The notes beneath the pieces are model-generated. The model saw only the letters and a list, made by a program, of their open reading frames with translations, had not been told where the DNA came from and searched no databases. A program made the position numbers and the translations under genes. A stretch of DNA of 64,000 nt from Bog-473 sp963737745 (GTDB lineage Bacteria > Actinomycetota > Acidimicrobiia > Acidimicrobiales > RAAP-2): the NCBI GenBank assembly GCA_963737745.1, contig CAVTTR010000003.1, forward strand, positions 124,001-188,000, given 5' to 3'. Shown piece after piece: positions 40,305-50,205 of this stretch (position 1 is the stretch's first letter; every line of letters begins with the position of its first letter).

Positions 40305-42857
40305 TCAGTCGGTGGCAATGGCGGTCAGCACATCCAGTTTGCCCGCACGCCGGGCGGGCCAGCTCGCTGCGCCGAGGCCGAGCAGCGCGGCGAGGATCAA
40401 GAAGATCACCAGGCTGCCGCCGGGGATCACGATGTCGGTGATGCCCTGCTGCTTGAGTGACGCGAAAAGGCCGTGCCGAGCGCCGTGCCGACGAGGATGC
40501 CGATGATGGCGCCGAATACGGAGAGAATGACCGACTCCGATCGGATCATGGACTCGCACCTGTCGTCGCTTCATGCCTACCGCCCGCAGGAGTCCGATCT
40601 CATGGGTGCGCTCGAAGACCGAGAGCATGAGCGTGTTCACGATGCCGATCAGGGCGATCACGACGGCCAGGGCCAGGAGGGCATAGACCAGCGCCAGGAG
40701 TTGGTTGACCTGGGCTCGCTGCGATTTCTCGAAGCCGGCCCGGGTCTGGATTTTCAGATTCGGGTAGGCCCGCAGGCCGTGCTCCACCACGCGTGGTCGT
40801 CAGCTGGCTCGTCCGCCTTCGTCTGCAAGAGGACGGCGACCGGGCAGCGGATTGTTGAAGTGCGTCGAGGAAGAACCGATCCCCCACCAGGTAACTCCCG
40901 ATGAGAGCGTTGGGTTGGAAGATCCCGCCGACGCGCAATGTGGACGCTCCCGTTTGGGCGAACTTCACCGGCACGACCGAGCCGACGGAGAGGTGCTTGG
41001 TGGTCGCCGTGTTGGTGTCGATGAGCAACTGCCCGATCGCGAGCGCGGGCGCACCCGACTCCCACTCTGCATGCGCAGGATCACCGTCGAAGAGAGGTCC
41101 TTGGTGGAGACCGCCGTCAGGTTCGGCCAGCGAATTCCGGATGGCAAAGGTCCCCTGATAGACCGTGGAGACGGACGGTGACGCCGGGCAGCGTGGCCGC
41201 GACGTCCGCCACCGAACCGCTGAACTCGCCCGGCTCCGCCCTGGGCGGAGCTCGTGACGATGTAGCTGGCACTGATTGCGTTGTCGACACTGCTCGTGAC
41301 GGACTTGGAGAGCGAGGCGCCGAAGACGGCGATGGTCGAGACCAGGGCCAGCCCGACCATGAGGGCCGAGGCCGTCTGCGCCGTGCGCCGGGGGCTGCGC
41401 ATGGAATTCTGCCGTCCGAGCTTGCCCGAGATCCCCAGCAGCCGGGCGAGAGGCCTCCCGATCACGCTCGCCATCGGCCGGGCGACGACCGGCGCCAACA
41501 TGCCGATCCCGATGAACAGGGCCACCGCGCCGAGCCCGACGAGCGGCGATGGCGGGCTTGGTCAGTCCGAAGACCAAGAGCGCCACACCGACCACGGCGA
41601 ACACCGTCCCGATGATGATCCTTCGTCGTGACGACTCCTGCTCGTCCGGCCCGGTGATCGGCCAGCGCCGCCACCGGAGGGATCCGCACGGCACGCCGGG
41701 CCGGACTGATGGCCGAGACCAGGGTCACCCCGACGCCCGACGAGCAACGCCACGACGACGGTGCGCCCTTCGAAGATCAAGGACCCCGAGGGCAAGGTGA
41801 TGCCGAGTGGCCTTGAAGAGGGCCTCGAGGCCGATGGCGGCGAAGACGCCGAGACCGATCCCGATCAAGGAGGCCACCGTGCCCAAGATGAGAGCCTCGG
41901 CCAGCACCGAGCGGAAATACCTGGCGGCGGCTGGCCCCCACGATCCGCAACAGCGCCAACTCCCGGGTGCGCTGGCCCACGGTGATGGAGAACGTGTTGA
42001 AGATGGTGAATCCCCCGACGAACAGCGAGATGAAGGCGAACACCAAGAGAGCGGTGGAGAAGAAGCCCAGCGCCTGGTTGATGTCGTTGGACTGCTCATT
42101 GGCCACGGTCTGCCCGGTCACCACCTCCACCCCCTTCGGGAGCGCGGCCGCGATGGCGTGGTTGCACGGTGGCCTTGTCGGCCCCGGGAGAGGTCAGGAC
42201 ATCGATGGCCTGGTAGTGCCCGACCTGGCCGAAAGAGCGTTGCGCCGTCGGAAGCTCGAAGGCGGCGATGGTGGCTCCGGCCAGATTGTTCGCCGTGCCG
42301 AATTTGACGATGCCGCTGATGGTGAACGTCTGCGGGGGACCGGCAAGGAGCACGCGGACGTGGTCGCCCACGAAAAGTGGTACTTCTGCGCGGTGCCGGC
42401 GTCCATCACCACGTCATGCGGTGAGGTGGGGGCGGTTCCCGACGCGAGCTGGAGCGCCGAGAGCTGGGGATCGGCGTCATACGACAGACCGAGCGTCGGG
42501 GCGCCGCCGTTGCTGATGGCCTTGCCGTCCGGGGCCACGAACTGGGCGTACCCGCCGACCGTCCCATCGGCGAACTGTCACGCCGGGAATGTGGCGCACC
42601 GTGGTGGCGATCGACTGAGGGATGGGCTTGCGCACTGCATTCGTGCCGGCACTGGTGTCGGAGAATGCCGCCTTGCCGCGGATCTCGAAATCGACATTCT
42701 GATAGATGTGACCGAACAGCGTATTGAAGGTGTTGTGCAACGTGTCGGTAAGGACGAACGTTCCGGAAATGAAGGTGACTCCGAGCACGATGGCCAGGGC
42801 CGTCAACGCCAGGCGCAGCTTGTGGGCCAACAAACCCCGAAGGACGACTCGGCTCAC
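40305..42857 (-). CDS. MacB/FtsX-type ABC permease (many frame breaks)
   Basis: One large permease of about 850 residues, read in pieces over all frames. It starts Met-Ser-Arg-Val-Val-Leu-Arg-Gly-Leu-Leu-Ala-His-Lys-Leu-Arg with a first membrane segment, followed by an extracytoplasmic domain, then two blocks of the FtsX-like repeat: Phe-Asn-Thr-Phe-Ser-Ile-Thr-Val-Gly-Gln-Arg and Arg-Thr-His-Glu-Ile-Gly-Leu-Leu-Arg-Ala-Val-Gly. It ends Pro-Ala-Arg-Arg-Ala-Gly-Lys-Leu-Asp-Val. At least eight single-base shifts are needed to join it. It lies one base after its ATPase gene. Confidence 0.75.
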
Positions 42858-42858
42858 C

Positions 42859-43648
42859 TCAGCCGCCCAGGTGCTTCATGTGTTCGAGCACCGAATCCGC
42901 GGTGGGTGCAACCAGTTCGTCGACCACCGAGCCGTCGGCCAGGAACACGACGCGGTCGGCGTAGGCCGCTCCCCGTGCGTCATGGGTGACCATGACGATG
43001 GATTGGTGCATGTCGGTCACCGAACGTCGCAGGAACTCGAGCATTTCCGCCGACGCATTCGAGTCGAGGTTGCCCGTCGGCTCGTCGGCAAAGATCAGGT
43101 CAGGTCGTGCGATCAGCGCCCTGGCACACGCCACGCGCTGTTGTTGACCTCCGGACATCTCGCTCGGGCGGTGCGAAAGGCGATTGCCGATGCCGAGCTG
43201 CTCGACCAGGTAATCGAACCAACCCTGATCGAAGTTCGTCTTCGCCAGGTCGCAAGGAAGTGTGATGTTCTCCCGTGCCGTGAGCGTCGGAATCAGGTTG
43301 AAGGACTGGAAGACGAACCCGATCTGTTCACGTCGCATCTGCGTGAGACCGGCATCGTCGAGGTGCCCGATCTCCCGCTCGCCCACGAACGTGCGGCCCG
43401 AGGTCGGCGTGTCGAGACCGGCCATGCAATGCATGAGCGTGGACTTGCCCGAACCCGACGGGCCCATGACCGCGGTGAACCGGCCGCTCTCGAACTCGAC
43501 GTTGATGCCGTCGAGGGCACGGACCACGGCGTCACCCTTGCCGTAAATTTTGGTGAGGTCGATGGCCCGGGCGGCCGGCGATGCCGGCGACTATCGCTCC
43601 GGACGGCCCACTGGCGGCGGCATCTACGAAAGGTCTGTCGGCACTCAT
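42859..43648 (-). CDS. MacB/LolD-type ABC transporter ATPase (frame break near 43572)
   Basis: About 262 residues. Walker A Gly-Pro-Ser-Gly-Ser-Gly-Lys-Ser-Thr, signature Met-Ser-Gly-Gly-Gln-Gln-Gln-Arg and Walker B Leu-Ile-Phe-Ala-Asp-Glu-Pro-Thr-Gly are intact. The N-terminal strand Ala-Arg-Ala-Ile-Asp-Leu-Thr-Lys-Ile-Tyr-Gly-Lys-Gly is in another frame, after an extra base near 43572; the ATG at 43648 gives a lead of about 25 residues. Together with the following permease it forms a mechanotransmission-type ABC system for antimicrobial peptides or lipids; the cargo is unknown. Confidence 0.85.
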
Positions 43649-43813
43649 GGGGCCCATCATTGGGCATCGATGCAGAAGGCACAATCAGGGACATCCCTGA
43701 TGGCACTGCGGGACAAGCCCGCTATGGGGGGTAGCCCAGGCGCGCCACCACCCGGCCCCTCGAGTGCCGGGCCGGGTGGAACGCTGCGATGAACGCCTGT
43801 GCGTGCGGATGAC

Positions 43814-44421
43814 TCAGGTCGTGGCGAGCACCCGTTCCGCCTCGGCGTGCACCGCAAGCTCTTGGTCGTCAGGGGTCCGGCGTGCGTGCCAGAACCCGAA
43901 GGCAACCAGGATGGCCATGACTCCCAGCCAAGGCGAAGGCGGCAATCGCGGCCCACAGAGCGATCAAGCCGAACTCGGAGAAGGCGTACGCCTCGAGAAG
44001 CAGTCCTCGCAAGGTCGTGCCTTGGAACGACGTCTGCACCTCAGCGGCCAGAGTCGTATTCGTCGGGTTGGCGCGGGAGGCGGCGCTCACTTTGGCGTAG
44101 ACGCCGCCATATGGCATTTCACTCAGGTGAACGGCGATGAAGTGGTCGGCATAGGCCTCGGCCTGGGCGCCCGTCGTCAAGCGGCTGCCCGGCGTACTTG
44201 AGTAGGTAGGGCTTCATGCCCGGCGTGATCTCGGTGCCTGGCTTCGCCTGAGCGAACGCTGCCGCGGACGGGAACACGATGTCCTGTTGGGCCAGTTGAT
44301 TGTGCACACTGGTGTTCGTAAAGCTGTAGCCCCACATCAGGAGCCCTCCGGCGACAACGAGCACCACCACCATCACTGCGCCACCTGCACTCGCTATGAA
44401 ATCGAAAACCTTACGCCGCAT
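43814..44421 (-). CDS. small membrane protein of unknown function (two frame breaks)
   Basis: About 202 residues with one N-terminal membrane segment (Ala-Val-Met-Val-Val-Val-Leu-Val-Val-Ala-Gly-Gly-Leu-Leu), an extracytoplasmic domain of about 110 residues, and a second membrane segment near the C-terminus, ending in a short charged tail. The middle part contains Ala-Asp-His-Phe-Ile-Ala-Val-His-Leu and a Gln-Thr-Ser-Phe-Gln-Gly-Thr-Thr-Leu-Arg-Gly-Leu-Leu-Leu motif. Proteins of this layout are common and unnamed in actinobacteria. Frame changes near 44185 and 43925. No function is proposed. Confidence 0.55.
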
Positions 44422-44516
44422 GTCTGCTCCTTAAGTAGTGAGAATCCTTGTGCTCTCACCTTGCGGCATTAGGCGGCTCTTCCCATAGGGACGATGGTCA
44501 CCTCCTGCAGGGACTT

Positions 44517-46150
44517 TCAGCCCACCGATTTCTGGAGGAGGTGGACACTCACTGAGCAAGGTGCGACCCGCGGCTCGACGACTACAAATGGGTGCTCTCG
44601 GCCCCCGTCGTTACTGCCGCGTCGGATGAAGGGCCCCATCCCCGCGCCGATGAGGGCCACGACGCCGGCGACCAGCATGGTCAGGTGGAGGCCCTTCCAT
44701 GAATGCGGCGTGACTGCCTCGGGTTATGGCCGCGCGCCAGCCGTGCGGTCGCCAGCGGAAATCGGAGCCAGACCCTGGGAGACGACGGCCGTGGCATGCG
44801 TCAGCCGATGGGCCACGGCAGGCGGAACTCCTGCGGCGAGCAGATCACGGACGAAGACCGAGGCCACCTTGACCCCAAGGATTGAGCCGCAAACGGCCGT
44901 CCCCAGCACTCCACCCAACTGAATGGCCGTTCCTTGGATCCCACCGGCCACCCCGGCCTCGTCAACCGGCGTGTTGCCGACGATGGCATCGGTCGCTGCG
45001 GTGACGACGAGTCCGATACCCAGTCCGATCAGGATGAACGGCGGCCAGAGGTGGATGTAGGGCGAGTCGACTTGCAGGGTCGTGAGGGACAGCAACGCCA
45101 CCGCCGTCGCGAACAGCCCGACGGTGATAGGCAACCACGGTCCGAATCGGGTGGTCATTCGAGCTCCAAGGTTGCTGGAGAGAGCGAAGGTGATCGTGAG
45201 AGGCAGAAGCCGGACACCAGCCGCCACCGGGACTATACCCATGCACGCTCTGTAGGTAGAGGCCGACGAAGAAGAGCACACCGAAGAGGGCGAAGAAGTT
45301 CAGCAGCACGATGATGATGCTCAGCGAGACGGACCGGTCCTCGGAAGATGCCCAATGGAACGAGGGCATGCGTGGTTTTCCGCTCGATGGCGACGAAGAC
45401 GACGCAAAGGACCAACCCGACGGCAATCAGTCCGAGCGTGCGGCCGCTCCCCCATCCCCAACTCTGCGCCTTCACGAGTGCGTACACGAGCGCCAACAGG
45501 CCCAGGGCCAAGGTCACCACCCCGGGGATGTCAAAGCGGTGCCGCTCCGATTCGCGCGACTCGAGCAGAACGAACATACCGAACCCAACCGTGGCCACCC
45601 CTACGGGCACATTGATGAAGAAGACGCTCTGCCAAGAGATGTGCTCGACGAAGAGCCCACCGACAATGGGCCCCGCCGCGGTCGCGGTCGCGGACGCACT
45701 GACCCAGATCCCCACCGCCCGATTGAGCTCGTCGGGAGGGTAGGCGGCCCGCAGGAGGGCCAGGGTGTTGGGGAGGAGGAGGGCGCCAAAGGCGCCTTGC
45801 ACGCCCCGGAGGAGGATGACCCCATCAATAGTCCCGACCAATCCAATGGCCAGGGAAGCGACGGAAAAGCCGATCACGCCGATGAGGAATACACGCCGGC
45901 GGCCGAAGTGGTCTCCGAGCTTCCCGCCAAGGATCAGCGCCACCGCGATGACCAGCAGGTAGGCGTTGGTGACCCACTGGAGGTCGGCCAGGGAGGCATG
46001 CAGGTCCCGCCCGATATAGGGATTGGCTACGGCAACAACCGATCCGTCGATGCCGACCATGATCACGCCCATGGCCACGATCACCAGGGTCATCCAAGGT
46101 CGGTCACGCCACCGGGTCGTGGACGATGTCGCCGGCATACTGTCGATCAA
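44517..46150 (-). CDS. MFS drug-efflux transporter, DHA2 family (frame breaks)
   Basis: About 540 residues with 14 expected membrane segments. The motif Gly-Gly-Lys-Leu-Gly-Asp-His-Phe-Gly-Arg-Arg-Arg is near residue 75, Ile-Asp-Gly-Ser-Val-Val-Ala-Val-Ala marks the first segment, and Trp-Gln-Ser-Val-Phe-Phe-Ile-Asn-Val-Pro-Val-Gly is the conserved loop near residue 175. Frame changes near 45330, 45245 and 44735. The starts at 46150 and 46138 are both possible. The substrate is unknown; relatives export cationic or hydrophobic drugs. Confidence 0.8.
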
Positions 46151-46353
46151 CTCGTCGTTCCCACTCCTGAAGGCGATGGTCGACGCTCACTATGGCAGAA
46201 AATCTCATCGCTGGGCAAAGCTGTACTCCCTCGTGGGAAAGGAGGCGTTGCGGCCGACCAGGAGCATGACCTGAGCTTCACGTCGCCTCAATTGGGTGGT
46301 AGTTGATATGTCGTTGGGCCACCTGAGACCCGCCTGACCCATCCTTGGTGGCC

Positions 46354-47263
46354 ATGGCAGCGATGACACCCCTGGGCGGGGGCGAGCAGTACTTTCGGCG
46401 GGTACTCGAGCATGTATCCGATGCGGTCATTGCCACCGACACGTATGGCCAGGTGACGTTCGCCAACACGGCCGCCCAAGAGCTTTACGGCATCGCGGCC
46501 CAGGACGCGCTCGGGCATAACATCGTCGAATTGCTGGCCATGTTCGACACGGCAGAGCGCACGGACGTCGACGACATCACCGCCATGGTTGCCCGCGATG
46601 GTCGGTGGCGTGGCGAACTGACGCAGCGCTCCCTCGATCGGCCGGGATCTCCTCGTAGAGGTATCGGTCTCGCGTCTGCAGAACGACGACGGGACCGTAC
46701 TTGGCTCGGTCAGCATCGTGCGGGAAATAAGCGATCGCAAGGCGGCCGAGCGTCAGATCTCGTACCAGGCCACCCACGACGGGTTGACGGGACTGCTCAA
46801 TCGGACCGCGTTCCTCGCCGAGCTGGACAGCTCGGTTTCCGCCGGACGCAATCCCACCCTTGTCTTTTTGGATCTCAATGGATTCAAGGCCATCAATGAT
46901 CTTCATGGCCATCACCAGGGAGACGAGATACTCCGGGTGATCGGTGGGCGACTGGCCGGAGCGATTCGTCCCGACGACGCGGCCGGACGCTTCGGCGGCG
47001 ACGAGTTCGTGCTTCTCGTCCACGATCTCACCGAACAAAAGGCAACGGAGTCGTACCTCGAGCGCATCATGGCCATCCTCACCGACCCCGTCCGGGCCCG
47101 CGGCGGGACCACGCACGTTGTGGGAGTGAGCGTGGGAGTGGCGCATTTCAGGCCCGAGGACGACCCTGACAGCCTTATCCGACGGGCCGATAAGGCCATG
47201 TACGACGCCAAGCGGTCGACTGAAGTGGCGTCCGCCTACCGGACGGCGGGGAGCGGCGCCTAG
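46354..47263 (+). CDS. PAS-GGDEF diguanylate cyclase (frame break near 46650)
   Basis: About 302 residues. An N-terminal PAS domain (Val-Ser-Asp-Ala-Val-Ile-Ala-Thr-Asp-Thr-Tyr-Gly) is followed by a linker and a GGDEF domain with Thr-His-Asp-Gly-Leu-Thr-Gly-Leu-Leu-Asn-Arg and an intact Gly-Gly-Asp-Glu-Phe site, so it should make cyclic di-GMP. No inhibitory Arg-x-x-Asp site is seen at the usual place five residues before the GGDEF motif. No membrane segment is present, so a cytoplasmic sensor is likely. The start may be ATG 46354 or the GTG/TTG just before it. Confidence 0.85.
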
Positions 47264-47314
47264 TAGGAGGAGGCGGCGGCAAAGGCGTGCTCACCTCCAT
47301 ATGCCAGGCGGCCC

Positions 47315-47345
47315 TTGACAGAAAGATTTGGTAAGCCTAACTTTT
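47315..47345 (+). promoter_or_regulatory. promoter overlapped by a DtxR/IdeR-like iron box
   Basis: TTGACA at 47315-47320 and TAACTT at 47338-47343 are spaced 17 bases apart. The 19-mer at 47327-47345 (TTTGGTAAGCCTAACTTTT) matches the DtxR/IdeR consensus in about 14 of 19 positions, including the central AGCCTAAC. An iron-loaded regulator bound here would cover the -10 region, so repression is expected. Confidence 0.5.
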
Positions 47346-47350
47346 CTGGC

Positions 47351-47662
47351 GTGCCTGGTGAAGGGGTCAGAGAAAACGGAGGAGCGGGGCGGGCGACTGA
47401 CGCCGCGAGCCGTACCGGCCTTCGCCGAGTCGACTGGGTACGCCTCATCGACGACGGCGGCCGATACAGGGCCGAAGCGGTCGGAGTCGGTTTCAGGTTG
47501 CCGGCGACACGTGCGATTTCGCTGACTCTGGCGGCGGATCTGATTGCCTCAGGAGTCCCTCACGTCAGGCGCGGCAGCCGAGTTTTCCCAGGTCTGAGCG
47601 TGAACGAAGTGACGGAGCGGTGTCATGCCGGCCCTCATTGGAGCCAGCGCTCCCTTCGTTGA
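47351..47662 (+). CDS. hypothetical protein behind an iron-box promoter
   Basis: From GTG 47351 a protein of up to 103 residues can be read, with a compact region Val-Asp-Trp-Val-Arg-Leu-Ile-Asp-Asp-Gly-Gly-Arg-Tyr-Arg-Ala-Glu-Ala-Val near residue 26 and Phe-Arg-Leu-Pro-Ala-Thr-Arg-Ala-Ile-Ser-Leu. A sequence of this kind recurs in short actinobacterial proteins I cannot name. The start codon is only eight bases from the predicted -10, so a leaderless message or a later start is likely. The codons after about residue 75 look less convincing. Confidence 0.4.
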   Translation: MPGEGVRENGGAGRATDAASRTGLRRVDWVRLIDDGGRYRAEAVGVGFRLPATRAISLTLAADLIASGVPHVRRGSRVFPGLSVNEVTERCHAGPHWSQRSLR

Positions 47663-47763
47663 CTCGGTCGCTGCCGCATCTGCCGCCTGAGATGGCCCCG
47701 CATCCGACGATGGTGCGGAGCGCCTACGATCTGTTGGTCAGCTGATCACCGGCGAGGAGACCA

Positions 47764-47871
47764 ATGCAGGGGAACGAGCAGGTCATTGGACTTCTCAACG
47801 AGGTGCTCACGGCGTACCTCGACGGCCAGCTCGGCGAAGCCCACTACCTGGCCCAGCAGATTCGTGGTTAG
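47764..47871 (+). pseudogene. bfr: bacterioferritin reduced to its two ends (35 codons)
   Basis: A 35-codon frame starts at ATG 47764 with GGAG before it. It begins Met-Gln-Gly-Asn-Glu-Gln-Val-Ile-Gly-Leu-Leu-Asn-Glu-Val-Leu-Thr-Ala, the helix A start of bacterioferritin, and ends Leu-Gly-Glu-Ala-His-Tyr-Leu-Ala-Gln-Gln-Ile-Arg-Gly, its C-terminal end. The roughly 120 residues between, with all ferroxidase ligands and the haem Met, are gone, in frame. The stop overlaps the DtxR-family gene start. It cannot store iron; it may persist as a leader for the regulator, or the deletion may be a misassembly. Confidence 0.65.
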
Positions 47872-48565
47872 TCCAACCCTCCATCCCGAGAGCTCCCAAC
47901 CGGTTGAGCACCATCCGCCGGTTGAGGAGTACCTACAGACCATCGAGTCACTGATCGAAGAAGGAACGCCTGTCCTCCAGGCCAGGATCGCAGAGCGACT
48001 AGGGAAGTCCGCCCCTTCGGTCTCCGAAATGCTCGATCGGCTCCGCTCCGACGGATACGTCAGCCGAAGCGGACGGAACATCACGTTGACCAAGCAGGGC
48101 CGCGCTGTGGCGCAGAGCGTTATCCGTAAACATCGACTCGCCGAACGTCTCCTGGTCGACATCATCGGCCTTCCATGGCACCTGGTGCATGAAGAAGCGG
48201 GGCGCTGGGAGCACGTGATGTCGGACGAGGTCGAGACGCGCTTGGTTGCCCTGCTCGGGGACCCTGGCACGTGCCCGCATGGGAACCCGATCCCCGGGAG
48301 CGCAAACCGAACCTCCACCCCTTCGCCGCAATTGCGTCTCGCTGAGGCTATGCCGGGCCAGACAGTGCGATTCGAGAGGCTGACCGAAGCGCTCGAGCAA
48401 GACGGCGCGTCGTTGCGCTACCTCGACGAGGCCGGGTTCATTCCGGGCACAACGGCGACGGTGACAACGCGCAGCCCCGACGGAACGCTGATGCTCGACG
48501 TCGACGGGCGGATGCTCGCACTGGGCAGCGAACTGTCGCAGCGGTTGTTCGTCGTCGCGGCGTAG
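47864..48565 (+). CDS. DtxR-family metal-dependent repressor
   Basis: A 233-residue DtxR/IdeR-type regulator. The N-terminal winged helix (Ser-Ala-Pro-Ser-Val-Ser-Glu-Met-Leu-Asp-Arg-Leu near residue 47) is followed by a dimerisation domain with His-Glu-Glu-Ala-Gly-Arg-Trp-Glu-His near residue 106, then a C-terminal SH3-like FeoA domain. In DtxR the position of Gly in that motif is Cys102, a ligand of the primary metal site; here it is replaced while the flanking Glu and His stay. The GTG at 47864 lies inside the bfr remnant, overlapping its end by eight bases. It is the obvious candidate to bind the iron box 530 bases upstream. Confidence 0.85.
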   Translation: MVSPTLHPESSQPVEHHPPVEEYLQTIESLIEEGTPVLQARIAERLGKSAPSVSEMLDRLRSDGYVSRSGRNITLTKQGRAVAQSVIRKHRLAERLLVDIIGLPWHLVHEEAGRWEHVMSDEVETRLVALLGDPGTCPHGNPIPGSANRTSTPSPQLRLAEAMPGQTVRFERLTEALEQDGASLRYLDEAGFIPGTTATVTTRSPDGTLMLDVDGRMLALGSELSQRLFVVAA

Positions 48566-48622
48566 ATCTCGAAGGGAGGCGCCGTTGCTGGCGCCGCCCG
48601 CTCCAACACACGGGGCGCTTAA

Positions 48623-50077
48623 CTACCCGATAGTTACGTGCTGTGCCTGCGCGAGCAGCGCCGCTCGATCGGCCGGCAAGATGTAACCAGCGGCGACGGC
48701 CCGGTTCAAGCTGACCTTGTACGCCGCGACATAGTTCGCGGTTGACCCATAGAGCGATTGGAGCTGGGCCGGTGTAAAGGGAGTGGTCGAACCAAAGAGT
48801 GAACAGGTGAGGCTCGAACCAGGGGGCGTGACATTGCTCAACGTCGATATGGGCACATCGACAGCCGGCGTTCGTACGCCGCCAAGGACGTTGTCGTGCG
48901 AGTCGGTGTCAAACACGGTCGGGCTGACGCTCTTCAACTCGATGCGCGGGGGCGAAGGAGGTTGAACACCTTTACTGACCCAGCGGTCGAAGGCGGCAAA
49001 CGCGGCTTGAATGACAACGTGCTGGGGACCATCGTTGATCGAACCCGTACACCCAAGGCTGGCGGCATAACTCCCGACGATCCACGTGTCGGCGTGCGAG
49101 GTCCCCGCTATCTCCCAGGCGCGGATCATCTTGGAGTTCGGCTGTTGCGCCAGGGAATAACCGAGGAGAGCGAGATCGGTCTGCGTCTCGGACATGAACA
49201 CCGGCACGGACGTATCCGTACGGATGTACACGGGCTTCGACGCCTTAGCCGACGTCGTCTCCACTCCGTTGAGCGGTGCGCCGCCGCTCCCGCGGCTATG
49301 GATGAATATTCCATCAAAGGTGTGCGTGCGAGGTTGGATGGCGTCGGCGAAGGTGGTCAAGAACGCGGCTGACTGTGACTCCCCGACGGCCACCACGTAG
49401 TGCGGGCGGAGAGTCCCGAGCACCCGCACCTTCGTCGAACGCAGCGCGGCTCCGACCTGAGCGAAGATATCTTGCGCATATTGATCACCTGGTTGGTGGA
49501 GTGAGCCGTAGCGAGTTGGTTCCTGGTTCACAAGGCCGACAGCCTGGTCTCCCAGGAGCGAGGTGCCACCGTTCACGCCGAGGGACTGGGCCGACACGGC
49601 CACGTAGGCGTACCCGGCGCGCATGAGATAGGGGTTGAGATAGTCCCAGTCGGGAGCGGACTCCCCGCCGGACTCGTTCATCCACTCGACCACGACCGTG
49701 CCATTGAAGGTGCTGGCACTCGCCGGGCGGCGCACGATGATCCGAGTCCGGTAGGCGGCCGCGGTGCCCGGCTTCATCGACCATCTTCCATTGCTCGGCG
49801 TGGCAGTGGCCACGAAGGTATGGGCCGTGCCCGACGCGACGAACTCCTGCTCGACATAGTCGTAGGTGGCCACGCCGGTGGGACGCGCCGTCTCCGGCTC
49901 AATGATGTGGCCCGCGACCAGCGGCCCCGAGAAAGCGGCGCGAGCGGCGTAGATACTTGGAGTGCCGGCCGCTGCCGGTACGGCCGCCAGCACGGCGACG
50001 CTGGCGATGACCACGGCAAGAGCGGCGAGCAAAAGCGAAATCGGGGCGAAACGTGACCGGCGTATCGAGATCCTCAT
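48623..50077 (-). CDS. exported alpha/beta-hydrolase domain protein
   Basis: A 484-residue protein with an Arg-rich N-terminus, a hydrophobic core and an Ala-rich cleavage region, so it is exported. It belongs to the group of long alpha/beta hydrolases with Val-Val-Val-Glu-Trp-Met-Asn-Glu-Ser-Gly-Gly near residue 125 and a nucleophile elbow Gly-Glu-Ser-Gln-Ser near residue 236. An acid and a His (Gly-Thr-Ser-His-Ala-Asp near residue 333) are in plausible places. The substrate is unknown; it is probably an esterase. It is convergent with the regulator and divergent from glutamate dehydrogenase. Confidence 0.75.
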   Translation of the reverse strand: MRISIRRSRFAPISLLLAALAVVIASVAVLAAVPAAAGTPSIYAARAAFSGPLVAGHIIEPETARPTGVATYDYVEQEFVASGTAHTFVATATPSNGRWSMKPGTAAAYRTRIIVRRPASASTFNGTVVVEWMNESGGESAPDWDYLNPYLMRAGYAYVAVSAQSLGVNGGTSLLGDQAVGLVNQEPTRYGSLHQPGDQYAQDIFAQVGAALRSTKVRVLGTLRPHYVVAVGESQSAAFLTTFADAIQPRTHTFDGIFIHSRGSGGAPLNGVETTSAKASKPVYIRTDTSVPVFMSETQTDLALLGYSLAQQPNSKMIRAWEIAGTSHADTWIVGSYAASLGCTGSINDGPQHVVIQAAFAAFDRWVSKGVQPPSPPRIELKSVSPTVFDTDSHDNVLGGVRTPAVDVPISTLSNVTPPGSSLTCSLFGSTTPFTPAQLQSLYGSTANYVAAYKVSLNRAVAAGYILPADRAALLAQAQHVTIG

Positions 50078-50205
50078 GCCCCCCCTACATCGCACTGGTG
50101 TGAACTCTGTCCATGGCACTTCTGACAGAGAATAATTTGAACGTCACCATAACGTAGAACGACGGCGTGCTGCGGCTCGCTCACCTCATCGGTAGCCTCG
50201 GTGCC

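Noticed and set aside
47315..47650. Idea that the small gene after the iron box is a ferritin or siderophore gene
   Set aside because: Its sequence has no ferritin or synthetase pattern, so it is left as hypothetical.
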